Origin: Symbiobacterium thermophilum
Lineage (GTDB): Bacteria; Bacillota; Sulfobacillia; DYFQ01
Length of the DNA: 35,655 nucleotides
NCBI GenBank assembly: GCA_020725105.1
Contig: DYFQ01000021.1
Coordinates: 9,016-44,670 of the forward strand
Direction: 5' to 3'
Shown here: one piece after another, positions 23,793-31,100 of the stretch
Numbering within the stretch: the stretch's first letter is position 1
Layout: the number at the start of each line of letters is the position of its first letter
The notes under the pieces: generated by a model
What the model saw: the letters and a program-made list of their open reading frames with translations, nothing else
What the model was told of the DNA's origin: nothing
Database searches by the model: none
Program-made: the position numbers and the translations under genes

Positions 23793-24901
23793 CGGTCCTC
23801 CTCCTGGCCCGGCCGCCGGGCCTCCAGCACCACGGCGTGGGCGATGCAGGGGATGGTCTCGCCCTGCTGGTAGGTGGTGACGCTGTGCAGCGACCCGGTG
23901 CAGACCAGCAGCACCCGCCGGGCGTTCCCCCGGGACAGGACGTTCATGATGTACCCCGCCACCACCGTCGCCGAGCACCCGCAGCCGGACCCGCCGGCGT
24001 GCACGTCCTGGCCGGACTGCTTGTAGATCATGGCGCCGCAGTCCAGGGCCCGGTCCCCCACGTCCAGCCCGTTCTCCTTCAGGAGGTCCACCAGGATGGC
24101 CGAGCCGATGTGGGCCAGGTCCCCGGTGACGATCAGGTCGTAGTCCTCGGGCCGCCGGTGGGTATCGGCCAGGTGCTGCCAGATGGTGTCGGCCGCCGCG
24201 GGAGCCATGGCCGATCCCATGTCATACGGGTCCTTCAGACCCATGTCCACCACCCGGCCCAGGGTGGCGTGGGTGATCACCGGGCCGTCTCCCTCGGCGC
24301 CCACCACGAAGGCGCCCGCCCCCGTCACCGTCCACTGGGCGGTAGGTGGCCGCTGGCTGGCAAACTCCGTCGGCAGCCGGTACTGGCGCTCGGCGGTGTC
24401 GTGGTGGCTGCAGCACCCCACCAGGCACCATCGGCCAAAGCCGCCGTCCAGGATCATGCCGGCCACGGCGAGCCCCTGGGCCAGGGTGGCGCAGGCCGAG
24501 AACTGGCCGAGCGCCGGGATGTCCAGAGTCCGGGCGGCCATGTGGGTGCAGGTGATCTGGTTGAGCAGGTCACCGGCCAGGATCCAGTCGACCTGGCGGT
24601 GCTGCAGGCCGGCCTTTTTCAGGGCCAGTTCCGAGGCTTCGATCATCATCCGGACCTCGGCCCGTTCCCAGCTCTTCTCCCCCATCAGTACGTTCTCGGT
24701 GACCACGTCGAAGTGCTCGGCCAGCGGGCCCTTGCCTTCCATGGGCCCCACCACTGAAGCCGCGCTGACGATGGCCGGCGGGTGAGAGAATATAACTGTC
24801 TGCTTGCCCAGCCGCCTGGGGGCCCGCTGCGGGGTCCGGCGGGCCGTCCGGCGATCCGCTCCGGCCTCCCCCTCGGCGAGAACAGGCCCGCGGCCGTCCA
24901 C
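23789..24901 (-). CDS. spoVAD: Stage V sporulation protein AD
   Basis: A soluble thiolase-fold protein that binds dipicolinic acid and is part of the SpoVA uptake machinery. Family blocks are GKQTVIFSHPPAIVSAASVVG, ILAGDLLNQITCTHMAAR, FSACATLAQGLAVA, DMGSAMAPAAADTIWQHL, YDLIVTGDLAHIGSAIL and AGGSGCGCSATVVAGYI. From GTG 24901 it is 370 residues, about 30 longer than Bacillus SpoVAD; the extra Arg/Ala-rich N-terminus has no homologous look. No ATG, GTG or TTG lies nearer the conserved start, only CTG. GGAGGGG ten bases before 24901 supports that GTG, which lies two bases after the spoVAC stop. Confidence 0.94.
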   Translation of the reverse strand: MDGRGPVLAEGEAGADRRTARRTPQRAPRRLGKQTVIFSHPPAIVSAASVVGPMEGKGPLAEHFDVVTENVLMGEKSWERAEVRMMIEASELALKKAGLQHRQVDWILAGDLLNQITCTHMAARTLDIPALGQFSACATLAQGLAVAGMILDGGFGRWCLVGCCSHHDTAERQYRLPTEFASQRPPTAQWTVTGAGAFVVGAEGDGPVITHATLGRVVDMGLKDPYDMGSAMAPAAADTIWQHLADTHRRPEDYDLIVTGDLAHIGSAILVDLLKENGLDVGDRALDCGAMIYKQSGQDVHAGGSGCGCSATVVAGYIMNVLSRGNARRVLLVCTGSLHSVTTYQQGETIPCIAHAVVLEARRPGQEEDR

Positions 24902-24903
24902 GG

Positions 24904-25377
24904 CTAGGGTGCCCCTCCGGTGCCGGTGAGACCCAGCACGATGCGGATGGTGGCCATGGCCACGGCAGCCACCATGCCATACACGACCACCGGGCCGGCG
25001 ATCTGGAACAGCCGCTGGCCGATTCCGAAGACGTAGCCTTCCCGCTTGAACTCAAGGGCCGGGGCGGTGATGGCGTTGGCGAAGCCGCTGATGGGCAGGG
25101 CCGCCCCCATGCCCCCGATCCGGCCGATGTCGTCGTAGACGCCAAGCCCGGTCAGGAGGGCCCCCATGGCCACCAGCACCGCCAGGGCGGGCCCGGTCGC
25201 CTCCTTCAGAGGCAGGCCCTGAACCATGAACAGGTTCAGCAGCCCCTGGCCGATGGCGCAGATGGTCCCCCCGACCAGGAACGCCAGAACGCAGTTTCTC
25301 AGCACCGGGCGGGGCGGGTGGTACTGCCGGACAAAGGCCTGGTACCGCCGGGCCTGTTCCCGGGACGCCTGGACCAT
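24904..25377 (-). CDS. spoVAC: Stage V sporulation protein AC
   Basis: A 157-residue integral membrane protein, the SpoVA subunit reported to act as a mechanosensitive channel for dipicolinate release. Conserved blocks are RNCVLAFLVGGTICAIGQGL, GLGVYDDIGRIGGMGAALPISGFANAI, the FKREGYVFGIGQRLFQIAGPVVVYG segment, and a last helix. ATG at 25377 gives the usual N-terminus with the YQAFVRQYHPPRPVLRN segment; a ribosome site is weak. It starts nine bases after the membrane-dodecin gene, where spoVAA and spoVAB stand in Bacillus. Confidence 0.95.
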   Translation of the reverse strand: MVQASREQARRYQAFVRQYHPPRPVLRNCVLAFLVGGTICAIGQGLLNLFMVQGLPLKEATGPALAVLVAMGALLTGLGVYDDIGRIGGMGAALPISGFANAITAPALEFKREGYVFGIGQRLFQIAGPVVVYGMVAAVAMATIRIVLGLTGTGGAP

Positions 25378-25386
25378 TGCCGCCCG

Positions 25387-25782
25387 TCACGCCGTCGGCC
25401 GGGCCTGGCGCCGGCTGTTGTCCACCACGAATGCTACCTTGACGTTGGCCCGGTACTGCCGGATGTCGCCGTTGGAGACCTCGGCGGTCCAGTTCACCAC
25501 CTCCATGCCGGTGATGTGGTCCACCGTCCGGGCGGCTTCCTGAACCGCGTTACGGGCCGCCTCCTGCCAGCTTGCGGGGGACTCGCCCACCAGTTCGAGG
25601 ACCTTGACCACGCTCATCCTGGCATCCTCCCTGCGCGTGATGAATCCAGCCTCCACCAGGGTGGCGCCGGGGGGCACCCGTTCCTCCATGAAGCGCCGGG
25701 CCGACAGGATCCACCAGCCCGCGACGGCCAGGACCAGCAGGAAAACGACCAGCACCAACCGCCGGGAGCCTGTCCTGAGCAC
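25387..25782 (-). CDS. Membrane-anchored dodecin at the head of the spoVA operon
   Basis: A 131-residue protein: one N-terminal membrane helix (LVLVVFLLVLAVAGWWIL, residues 9-26), a linker of about 30 residues, then a complete dodecin domain (56-124) starting MSVVKVLELVGES and ending NVKVAFVVD. Dodecins are 65-75-residue proteins that form twelve-subunit shells. The Trp and Gln that stack on flavin in archaeal and mycobacterial dodecins are replaced (GMEV for the WFEV-type motif, YRANVKV for the FQVTMKV-type motif), so flavin binding is doubtful. GTG at 25782 has GGGGAGG seven bases upstream. An internal ATG at 25617 also has its own GGGAGG eight bases upstream and would give a plain 76-residue dodecin. 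A sigma-G-type promoter precedes the gene. Confidence 0.82.
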   Translation of the reverse strand: MLRTGSRRLVLVVFLLVLAVAGWWILSARRFMEERVPPGATLVEAGFITRREDARMSVVKVLELVGESPASWQEAARNAVQEAARTVDHITGMEVVNWTAEVSNGDIRQYRANVKVAFVVDNSRRQARPTA

Positions 25783-25817
25783 GGGAGCACCTCCCCGGAG
25801 GCACCGTCGAGGCGTGG

Positions 25818-25833
25818 GCGCCCCTTGGGGCGC
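25818..25833. repeat. Small inverted repeat in the spoVA leader
   Basis: GCGCCCC-TT-GGGGCGC, seven bases per arm, at the expected start of the spoVA transcript. It could be a leader hairpin or the end of the sigF transcript; no T-run follows. Confidence 0.4.
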
Positions 25834-25839
25834 GTGCCG

Positions 25840-25869
25840 TAGTATGCTCCGGCACGCAGGCGGCTATGC
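25840..25869 (-). promoter_or_regulatory. Sigma-G-type promoter of the spoVA operon
   Basis: On the minus strand GCATA (25865-25869), exactly 18 bases, then CATACTA (25840-25846). This is a full match to the forespore sigma-G pattern. Transcription would start about 50 bases before the membrane-dodecin gene and run through spoVAC-AD-AEB-AEA-AF. In Bacillus the spoVA operon is sigma-G dependent. Confidence 0.8.
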
Positions 25870-25901
25870 CGAAGATTGTATCCTGTAGCTTGGGTTTTAG
25901 G

Positions 25902-26600
25902 TTATGGCGCCAGTTGCCGGCGCAGGCTTTCGAGGGCGGCACGCTCGATGCGGGAAACCTGAGACTGGGACAGGCCCAGCGCGCCGGCCACCTCCACCTG
26001 GGTGGCGTCGCGGAAGTAGCGCCAGTAGAGAATCTGCCGCTGGCGGGGGGTCAGCCGGCGCAGGGCGTCGCGGAGGACGACGGTTTCCTCGGCGGCGGGA
26101 CCGGGCGAGGCCAGCAGTTCCCCTAGCGGCGACGGCTGGCCCGAACGGGCGGGAGCGTCCAGCGACAGCGGGGGTCTTGTGGTTTCCCAGGCCTCCACCA
26201 GTTCGGCGGCCTCGACTCCGACGGTGGAAGCCAGTTCGGGCAGGGTGGGCTCGCGGCCATGGGTTGCCCTCAGCCGGTCGCGGGCGGCTTCGGCGCGCCG
26301 TGCCAGTTCGCGTGGCCGCCGGCCCGCCGGCTGGAGCCCCTGGTCCCGCAGCGCCCGGGCCATTTGGCCAACGATCACCCGGGCGGCGTAGTGCTGGAAC
26401 GGCACGCCGTAGCGCGGGTCGTAGCGCCCGGCGGCCAGCAACAAGCCCTCGCAACCGGCCTGGACCAGGTCGGCCGGCTCACCCCGGCCCGCCAGGCGGC
26501 CCGCCAGTGCCCGTACCAGGGGCAGGAAGTTTTCCACCAGCCGCTCCCTGGCTCTCGGGTCTCCCTGCCGGCCCCGGAGCAGGTGCCGATCAGAGCCCAC
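25902..26600 (-). CDS. sigF: RNA polymerase sigma factor SigF (forespore)
   Basis: The early forespore sigma factor, about 232 residues. Region 2 contains DLVQAGCEGLLLAAGRYDPRYGVPFQHYAA-type sequence, region 3 HGREPTLPELASTVGVEAAEL, and region 4 RQRQILYWRYFRDATQVEVAGALGLSQSQVSRIE. GTG at 26600 follows the spoIIAB stop by 11 bases and has a GAGGCGAG ribosome site within it; the longer open frame would overlap spoIIAB. It is the third gene of spoIIAA-spoIIAB-sigF, held inactive by SpoIIAB until asymmetric division. SigG is the alternative from sequence alone, but the operon position favours SigF. Confidence 0.93.
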   Translation of the reverse strand: MGSDRHLLRGRQGDPRARERLVENFLPLVRALAGRLAGRGEPADLVQAGCEGLLLAAGRYDPRYGVPFQHYAARVIVGQMARALRDQGLQPAGRRPRELARRAEAARDRLRATHGREPTLPELASTVGVEAAELVEAWETTRPPLSLDAPARSGQPSPLGELLASPGPAAEETVVLRDALRRLTPRQRQILYWRYFRDATQVEVAGALGLSQSQVSRIERAALESLRRQLAP

Positions 26601-26611
26601 TCCGGCTCGCC

Positions 26612-27133
26612 TCAGTCGGAGTCGTCTGGCCTCGGGTGGGCGGGGCCCGGGCCGGCGCCGGCGAAGTCCCACTGGACCTGGTCGGGCACCTCGGCTCTGG
26701 GTTCGGACCCGACGCGCTTGCGCATGCGAACCGTCGTGCCCTCGCCCGGCCGGGAGGCCACCTCCACCAGGTCCATGAAGGCCTCCATGAACACGAACCC
26801 CATGCCCATCCGGTCCGGCAGGGTTGAAAAGCCGGTCTGGCGCGCCCGGTCCACGTCATCGATGCCCCGGCCCCGGTCTTCCACGGTCAGTTCCAGTTCC
26901 CCGTCAACGAGCGCGGCACGAATCCGGACCGTTCCGGGCTCGCCCGGCGGATACGCGTGCAACACGGCGTTGGACACGGCCTCGGAGACGGCAAGCTTGA
27001 TATCTTCCAGGTCGTTGAGGGTGAACTCCAGCTGGGCGGCGAAGGCGGCCACCGCCACCCGGGCCACGCCGACGTTGGTCGCCAGCCCGGGAAGCTCGAG
27101 GATGATCCAGTTGTTCGCCTGGCCCGCCGTCAC
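26612..27133 (-). CDS. spoIIAB: Anti-sigma F factor and SpoIIAA kinase
   Basis: A GHKL-type serine kinase that binds sigma-F and phosphorylates SpoIIAA. It has the N box EAVSNAVLHAYPPGEPGTV, the G1 box VEDRGRGIDDVDRARQ and the G2 region MGMGFVFMEAFMD, then GEGTTVRMRKRVG. The 173-residue length is about 25 longer than in Bacillus because of an acidic/Pro-rich C-terminal tail. The GTG start overlaps the spoIIAA stop (GTGA), giving coupled synthesis of the partner switch pair. Confidence 0.95.
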   Translation of the reverse strand: MTAGQANNWIILELPGLATNVGVARVAVAAFAAQLEFTLNDLEDIKLAVSEAVSNAVLHAYPPGEPGTVRIRAALVDGELELTVEDRGRGIDDVDRARQTGFSTLPDRMGMGFVFMEAFMDLVEVASRPGEGTTVRMRKRVGSEPRAEVPDQVQWDFAGAGPGPAHPRPDDSD

Positions 27134-27480
27134 GTCCCCACCGCCTTCTGGGCCTCCAGCGCCTGTTCCTCGGAGGGGTACAGGGGGATGATCCGGGGGA
27201 TGCCGGCCAGTTCCAGCACCCGCCGGACGGAGGGCTGCGCCTCGCAGACCGCCACCCGCCCGCCGCCCGGGGCCAGGCGGCGGTACCGGCCCAGGATGGC
27301 TCCCAGGCCCGAACTGTCGATGAAGCTCGCGTCCCGCAGGTTCAACACCAGGCTTGCGGCTCCCGAGGCGTCGAGTTCCCGGTCGAGCACCTCGCGAAGG
27401 GTGGGCGCCGTGTAGCAGTCAAGTTCTCCGGCAATCCTGGCGACCACCACGCCTGGTCGCCGCTCGAAACTGATCTCCAA
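27130..27480 (-). CDS. spoIIAA: Anti-anti-sigma F factor (STAS domain)
   Basis: A 116-residue STAS protein that frees sigma-F by binding SpoIIAB when unphosphorylated. The conserved site is FIDSSGLGAILGRYRRL, and Ser56 corresponds to the phosphorylated serine of Bacillus SpoIIAA. IAGELDCYTAPTLREVL is the usual N-terminal helix-strand. TTG at 27480, with GAAGGGG nine bases upstream, gives the family length. A TTG at 27528 behind AAGGAAAATA would add 16 Arg-rich residues, but that position overlaps a sigma-H-type promoter, so I prefer the shorter form. Confidence 0.94.
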   Translation of the reverse strand: MEISFERRPGVVVARIAGELDCYTAPTLREVLDRELDASGAASLVLNLRDASFIDSSGLGAILGRYRRLAPGGGRVAVCEAQPSVRRVLELAGIPRIIPLYPSEEQALEAQKAVGT

Positions 27481-27512
27481 CCTCGTCGTCCCCTTCCGTC
27501 GCCTGCGTCCGG

Positions 27513-27539
27513 CTTCGACGGAAGGCAATATTTTCCTTC
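27513..27539 (-). promoter_or_regulatory. Candidate sigma-H promoter of spoIIAA-AB-sigF
   Basis: On the minus strand GAAGGAAAA (27531-27539), 11 bases, then GTCGAAG (27513-27519). The sigma-H pattern is RNAGGAWWW, 11-12 bases, RNNGAAT; only the last base differs. The spoIIA operon of Bacillus is sigma-H dependent. The site overlaps the stop codon of the preceding lipoprotein gene. Confidence 0.6.
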
Positions 27540-28314
27540 AATCCAGCCCGAACCAGCGGGTAACCAGTGCCTGGAGCCGCCCTTGTTCCGCCAGCCCGGC
27601 CAGGACCGAGTCGAGGGCCCCGGCCAGGCTCCGGTTGCCGTGGCGCAGGGCGGCAGCCACCCCGGGAGCCGGGACCAGCTCGCCCGCCAGCTTCAACTCG
27701 GGGTAGCGGCTGGGTAGGGCCTCGGCCACGCTCCAGGGCAGGGTCAGGGCGTCAAGCCGTCCCCCCACCAGATCGAGGGCGGCCTCGGCCACCGACACGT
27801 ACCGCTGCACCCGTCCCGCGTGGGGCTCGACCAGCGCCGCCTCGGCCGACACCAGGAGCACGCCCACGGTGGCGCCGGCCAGGTCGTCGAGGGTCGATGC
27901 GGCGCCCGCCTCGTCCCGCACCACCAGCCCGGTGGCGGCGGCGAAGTAGGGCTCGGTAAAGGTGGCGGTCTGCTGGCGCTCCTCGGTCGCCAGGAGCGCG
28001 GCCAGGACCACGTGGACCTCACCCCTGGCCAGCCTCGCCAGCAGCTCTCCGGGCGAACCCTCCACCAGCTTCAACTGGACGCCAAGCCCCCTGGCAAGCT
28101 CGGCGGCCAGTTCGGGCTCGAGCCCGGCCGGGGCGCCGCTGGGGTCCCGGAAGGCAAAGGGCGGGTAGTCGGGGGCGATGCCCACCACCAGCACCCCCTG
28201 GCGCCGGACGTCGGCCAGAGACCCCGGCGGCGCGCAGCCGGCCAGGAACAGACCGGCAAGGGCGCCCGCGGCGATCCCGGCCAGGCCCCGCCAGCCGGAC
28301 CTACGGGCCACCAC
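27538..28314 (-). CDS. Amino-acid-type ABC substrate-binding lipoprotein
   Basis: A 258-residue family 3 solute-binding protein. The signal peptide ends in a lipobox, LFLAGC with Cys27, so it is predicted to be anchored outside the membrane by a lipid. The binding fold shows VLVVGIAPDYPPFAFRDPSG, LEPELAAELARGLG and ATFTEPYFAAATGLVVRD, all typical of polar amino acid or opine binding proteins. The ligand is unknown. No permease or ATPase gene is adjacent, so it may serve a distant transporter or act as a sensor. GTG at 28314 overlaps the dacF end by 14 bases. Its place between dacF and spoIIAA is unusual. Confidence 0.88.
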   Translation of the reverse strand: MVARRSGWRGLAGIAAGALAGLFLAGCAPPGSLADVRRQGVLVVGIAPDYPPFAFRDPSGAPAGLEPELAAELARGLGVQLKLVEGSPGELLARLARGEVHVVLAALLATEERQQTATFTEPYFAAATGLVVRDEAGAASTLDDLAGATVGVLLVSAEAALVEPHAGRVQRYVSVAEAALDLVGGRLDALTLPWSVAEALPSRYPELKLAGELVPAPGVAAALRHGNRSLAGALDSVLAGLAEQGRLQALVTRWFGLD

Positions 28315-29602
28315 GGAACAGATGCTGCATCACCCGCCAGACCAGGCCCACGTACCCGAGGGCTCTGACCTCCTCGGCCGCCACCAGGGCCACCCGCTGG
28401 GGTTCCTCGCCGGCCAGCCCCACCACGATCTCACCAAGCCGCTGGCCGCGGGCAACGGGGGCCACCAGCCGCTCCTCCAGCACGACCCGGCGTTCCACCT
28501 CCTCCTGGCGCCCGCGCTCCACCAGGACGGCCATGTCCTCGGCGGCCACGGCGGGAACGGTTTCCCTGGCCCCCCGGTGAACCCGGACGCTGCCGACCAC
28601 GTCTCCCCGCTTGACGACGGGCAGCGAGACCCAGTTGGCGAAGCCGTGGTTCAGGAGCTTGGCCGCTTCCCGGTTGCGGCCACTGCTCGACGGGTGGCCC
28701 AGCACCACGGCGACCATGCGAGTGTCGCCCCGCCGGGCGGTGGCCACGACGCAGAAGTTGGCCTGGCTGGTGAACCCCGTCTTGAGCCCATCGAGGCCGG
28801 AATAGCCCAGCAGGAGCCGGTTCCGGTTCAGCAGTTCCACCTGGACCCGGCGCCCCCGCACCTCACGGGGTTCAGGGGTATCCTCCATGTAGAAGATGGA
28901 AGTGAGCTTCAGGAGTTCGGGGTAACGGGCCGCCTCCCGGGCCAGGAGCGCCTGGTCGTAGGCGGTCGAGTAACCGTCCAGGCTGAGGCCGTGGGAATCG
29001 ACGTAGTTGGTGTTGTTCATCCCGAGGGCCTTGGCCTTGGCGTTCATCAGTTGCACGAAGCGCTCTTCCGAACCGGCAACGTGCTCGGCGAGGGCCACCG
29101 AGGCGTCGTTGGCCGAGCCCACCGCCACCGCATAGAGCAGGTTGCGGACGGAGATGACTTCCCCCTCGTGAAGGAAGATGTGGGTGCCCGTGGCATACTC
29201 GGCGGCATAGGGCGAGACCACCACCTTGTCGTCCCAATCGATGCGCCCCTGTTCCATGGCCTCAAAGGCCAGCACCAGGGTCATCACCTTGGTGACGCTG
29301 GCGATGGGCCGGCGTTCGTGGGGGTTCTTCTCCGCAAGCACCTTCCCGGTGGCCGCGTCCATCAACACCACGCTGGGCGCCTCGAACTCCAGGCCCTGGG
29401 TGGCCGCCGGGACGGTGTCCTCGTCCGCGTCCACCTTGGGGTCCCGGCCGCCGGGCCGCTCCCGGTGCTCGTCGTGCCGCCCCGCCACCAGCTCCGGCGG
29501 TCCGAGGGCCGGCCGGGAGCGACCGTACTCCAGTCCTACGACGATGGCCAGGAGCAGGACGGCGGCCCCGGCCAACCTGGTCCAACTGCGTGAGGCCTTC
29601 AA
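28301..29602 (-). CDS. dacF: D-alanyl-D-alanine carboxypeptidase DacF (PBP5 family)
   Basis: A 433-residue serine carboxypeptidase that trims peptidoglycan stems during sporulation. The N-terminal membrane/signal segment is LAGAAVLLLAIVVGLEYG. The active-site motifs are SVTK (Ser102, Lys105), SAN (163-165) and KTG (274-276). NANTN-like GMNNTNYVDSHGLS is also typical. The C-terminal beta-domain is followed by a hydrophobic GYVGLVWRVMQHLF, the amphipathic membrane anchor. A Glu/Asp/Arg-rich linker (about 40-65) separates the first helix from the catalytic domain. TTG at 29602 has GAGGTGA seven bases upstream. It stands upstream of the spoIIA genes, as in Bacillus. Confidence 0.95.
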   Translation of the reverse strand: MKASRSWTRLAGAAVLLLAIVVGLEYGRSRPALGPPELVAGRHDEHRERPGGRDPKVDADEDTVPAATQGLEFEAPSVVLMDAATGKVLAEKNPHERRPIASVTKVMTLVLAFEAMEQGRIDWDDKVVVSPYAAEYATGTHIFLHEGEVISVRNLLYAVAVGSANDASVALAEHVAGSEERFVQLMNAKAKALGMNNTNYVDSHGLSLDGYSTAYDQALLAREAARYPELLKLTSIFYMEDTPEPREVRGRRVQVELLNRNRLLLGYSGLDGLKTGFTSQANFCVVATARRGDTRMVAVVLGHPSSSGRNREAAKLLNHGFANWVSLPVVKRGDVVGSVRVHRGARETVPAVAAEDMAVLVERGRQEEVERRVVLEERLVAPVARGQRLGEIVVGLAGEEPQRVALVAAEEVRALGYVGLVWRVMQHLFRGGP

Positions 29603-29760
29603 CGGCAGGTCACCTCTTTGCCGGGGGCCACCCCGCGGCCGCGCGCGCGGAGCCACCCCGTGCGCCTCATCACCAAAAGAAATGCGGGCGCCGGCCGGCA
29701 AAGACCAGGGAACCGCGCTCCGGTGGGCGGGGCTGGCCGGGGTTCGGCGCCGGTTCGGGC

Positions 29761-31071
29761 TCAACCGTCCGAGACGATGTCGTGGATGAGGGGTCGCCGA
29801 GGGGCGCGACCGGCAGCGAGCCGGTAGGCCCCGGCCACCCTGGCGGCGGCCTGCTCGGCCCGCTCGTGATGGCTGGCGTGTACGGTTGCCAGCGGCTCTC
29901 CCGGACGGACCGGGTCTCCGACCTTCTTGTGGAGGACCACGCCCACCGCCAGGTCGACGGGGTCGCCCTTCTTCCGGCGCCCGGCCCCCAACACGACACA
30001 GGCCTGGCCTACGGCCAGGGCGTCCAGGCGGTGGACCGTCCCGCCGGCGGGCGCCGGCACCGCCAGGCGGATCGGGGCCCGGGGCAAGCGGGCCGGGTCG
30101 TCAACGGCGCGGGGGTCGCCGCCCTGGGCCTCGACGAAGGTACGGAAGGCCTGAAGTGCCCGGCCGGACCGGACGGCCTCCTCCAGTCGGCCACGGGCCT
30201 CGGTGTGGGTCGGGGCGGCCCCGGCCAGGACCATGAGCCTCGAGCCGAGGGTAAGGCAGAGTTCCTGGAGGTCTTCGGGGCCCTGGCCCGCCAGGCAGGC
30301 GATGGCCTCGGCCACCTCCAGGGCGTTGCCGGCCGCCAGGCCCAGGGGCTGGTCCATGTCGGAGATTACCGCCTCCACCCGGCGGCCGGCCCGGCGGCCG
30401 ATGGCCACCATGGCCCTGGCCAGATTTCGGGCGCCCTCAAGGTCCGGCACGAAGGCGCCGGAACCGGTCTTGACGTCCAGCACGATGCTGGGCGCCCCGG
30501 CGGCCAGCTTCTTCGACATGATGCTGGAGGCGATGAGAGGAACCGAGTCCACGGTGGCGGTCACGTCCCGCAGGGCGTAGAGCTTCCCGTCGGCCGGCAC
30601 CAGGTCCGCCGTCTGGCCCGCCACCGCCATGCCCGCCCGGTTGACCACGGCCACCAGCGCCTCCCGATCGAGCGCCGTCCGGAAGCCGGGAATGGCCTCC
30701 AGCTTGTCCAGGGTGCCCCCGGTGTGGCCCAGGCCCCGGCCGGATAGCTTGAGCAGCTTGAGCCCGCAGGCGGCCACCAGCGGCCCCAGCACCAGGGTGG
30801 TCTTGTCCCCGACCCCGCCCGTGGAGTGCTTGTCGACGACGGGACCTCCGATGCCCGTCAGGTCCAGGGTGGCTCCGGAGTCGACCATCGCCAGGGTCAG
30901 GTCGGTGGTCTCCCGGTCGGTCATGCCCCGGAAGTAAACGGCCATCAGCCAGGCGGCCGCCTGGTAATCAGGGATCTCGCCGCGGGTGAAACCCTGGACG
31001 AACCGGCGGATGGCGTCCCCATCAAGCTCCTGCCCGTCCCGCTTGGCCTTGATGATCTCGTAGGGGTTCAA
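29761..31071 (-). CDS. pdp: Pyrimidine-nucleoside phosphorylase
   Basis: A 436-residue homodimeric phosphorylase that splits uridine, thymidine and deoxyuridine into base and (deoxy)ribose 1-phosphate. Conserved blocks are NPYEIIKAKRDGQEL, the phosphate loop DKHSTGGVGDKTTL, KLSGRGLGHTGGTLDKLE and VDSVPLIASSIMSKKLAAG (substrate-binding Ser/Lys). TTG at 31071 with AGGA six bases upstream gives the exact family N-terminus. It works with phosphopentomutase, whose gene lies upstream beyond the IS. The right end of the IS607 element lies about 20 bases before the start, so the former operon link to deoB is probably broken or altered. Confidence 0.95.
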   Translation of the reverse strand: MNPYEIIKAKRDGQELDGDAIRRFVQGFTRGEIPDYQAAAWLMAVYFRGMTDRETTDLTLAMVDSGATLDLTGIGGPVVDKHSTGGVGDKTTLVLGPLVAACGLKLLKLSGRGLGHTGGTLDKLEAIPGFRTALDREALVAVVNRAGMAVAGQTADLVPADGKLYALRDVTATVDSVPLIASSIMSKKLAAGAPSIVLDVKTGSGAFVPDLEGARNLARAMVAIGRRAGRRVEAVISDMDQPLGLAAGNALEVAEAIACLAGQGPEDLQELCLTLGSRLMVLAGAAPTHTEARGRLEEAVRSGRALQAFRTFVEAQGGDPRAVDDPARLPRAPIRLAVPAPAGGTVHRLDALAVGQACVVLGAGRRKKGDPVDLAVGVVLHKKVGDPVRPGEPLATVHASHHERAEQAAARVAGAYRLAAGRAPRRPLIHDIVSDG

Positions 31072-31100
31072 GCCACGTCCTGGTTCAAAAAGCTTGACTG

